Assembly: GCF_041381155.1 (NCBI RefSeq)
Contig: NC_091143.1
Coordinates: 40,502,996-40,566,995, forward strand
Length of the DNA stretch: 64,000 nucleotides
Direction: 5' to 3'
DNA from: Argopecten irradians
Lineage: Eukaryota > Mollusca > Bivalvia > Pectinida > Pectinidae
The position numbers were made by a program, and so were the translations under genes. Shown piece by piece: positions 63,721 through 64,000 of the stretch. The notes below the pieces were generated by a model. That model was not told the origin of the DNA. It ran no database searches and saw only the letters and a list, made by a program, of their open reading frames with translations. The stretch's first letter is position 1, and every line of letters starts with the position of its first letter.

Positions 63721-64000
63721 AAAGTGAACAGTCGGGCAAGGATGGCTAAAGTTGGTGAAATGGTGTGAATGTATCCAGTATTATTTCTTATGAAATAGAA
63801 AAATGAAATCTCTCGTCAAAATCTGTCTGCGTACGAAAAAATTAATTTAAAGTATGGGAATTCTAAAACGTCCTCCCGGCTCACTAACGTCTGTGGTTAC
63901 ATTTCCACGCAGCCTCGATTTCAATGCTTTCAACTTTTCTTTACTTTAATGGTCAGAACTGCGAAACTAAGCAGAACTTGACCGTCCTATTAATATGTGA
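63721..64000 (+). repeat. Long dispersed repeat, copy 2 (runs off the window)
   Basis: The same sequence as 22744-23030, here cut by the window end, so its right boundary cannot be seen. Confidence 0.85.

Overview
This is animal (eukaryotic) DNA, most likely from a bivalve mollusc and plausibly a mussel-like, byssus-forming one. It is A+T-rich, genes are split by introns with GT/AG borders, and long stretches carry only dispersed repeats: tRNA-derived SINEs, small inverted-repeat transposons (MITEs), minisatellites and a 1.1 kb palindrome. There are no bacterial-style operons. I named no species; the assignment rests on repeat style and the gene family.

Three genes can be supported, all paralogues: A (31566-36619, minus), B (41584-44008, plus) and C (54259-56642, minus). 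Each can be spliced from five exons into one open frame of 416, 439 and 415 residues. Each encodes a signal peptide, two tandem von Willebrand factor type A (VWA) domains and a short tail. Intron phases are 0,1,1,1 in all three, and the exon for the first VWA domain is exactly 558 nt in every gene. The closest family I can name is PTMP1, the two-VWA-domain proximal thread matrix protein of mussel byssus; other secreted molluscan VWA matrix proteins are the alternative. The first VWA domain keeps a full metal-binding (MIDAS) motif; the second has a degenerate one in all three.

Layout: 1-31 kb holds no gene I can support, but many repeats: two TTAA-bounded MITE families, a foldback MITE, SINEs, a SINE split by a hAT-like MITE at 16.7-17.4 kb, and a MITE with another element nested inside at 11.9-13.1 kb. 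31.5-36.7 kb is gene A, with a MITE and a palindrome in intron 3. 36.7-41.5 kb separates the divergent genes A and B. 41.5-44.5 kb is gene B. 44.5-54.2 kb lies between the convergent genes B and C and holds the long palindrome. 54.2-56.8 kb is gene C. 57-64 kb is gene-free, with a 92-bp-unit minisatellite at 60.6-61.9 kb, a 29-bp-unit minisatellite at 62.5-62.8 kb, and at the right edge the second copy of a repeat also seen at 22.7 kb.

The three genes look like a local expansion of one secreted extracellular-matrix gene. Coding cores are conserved, while tails, glycosylation sites and possibly promoters have diverged. All splice sites were placed by eye from frame and consensus, without transcript data.
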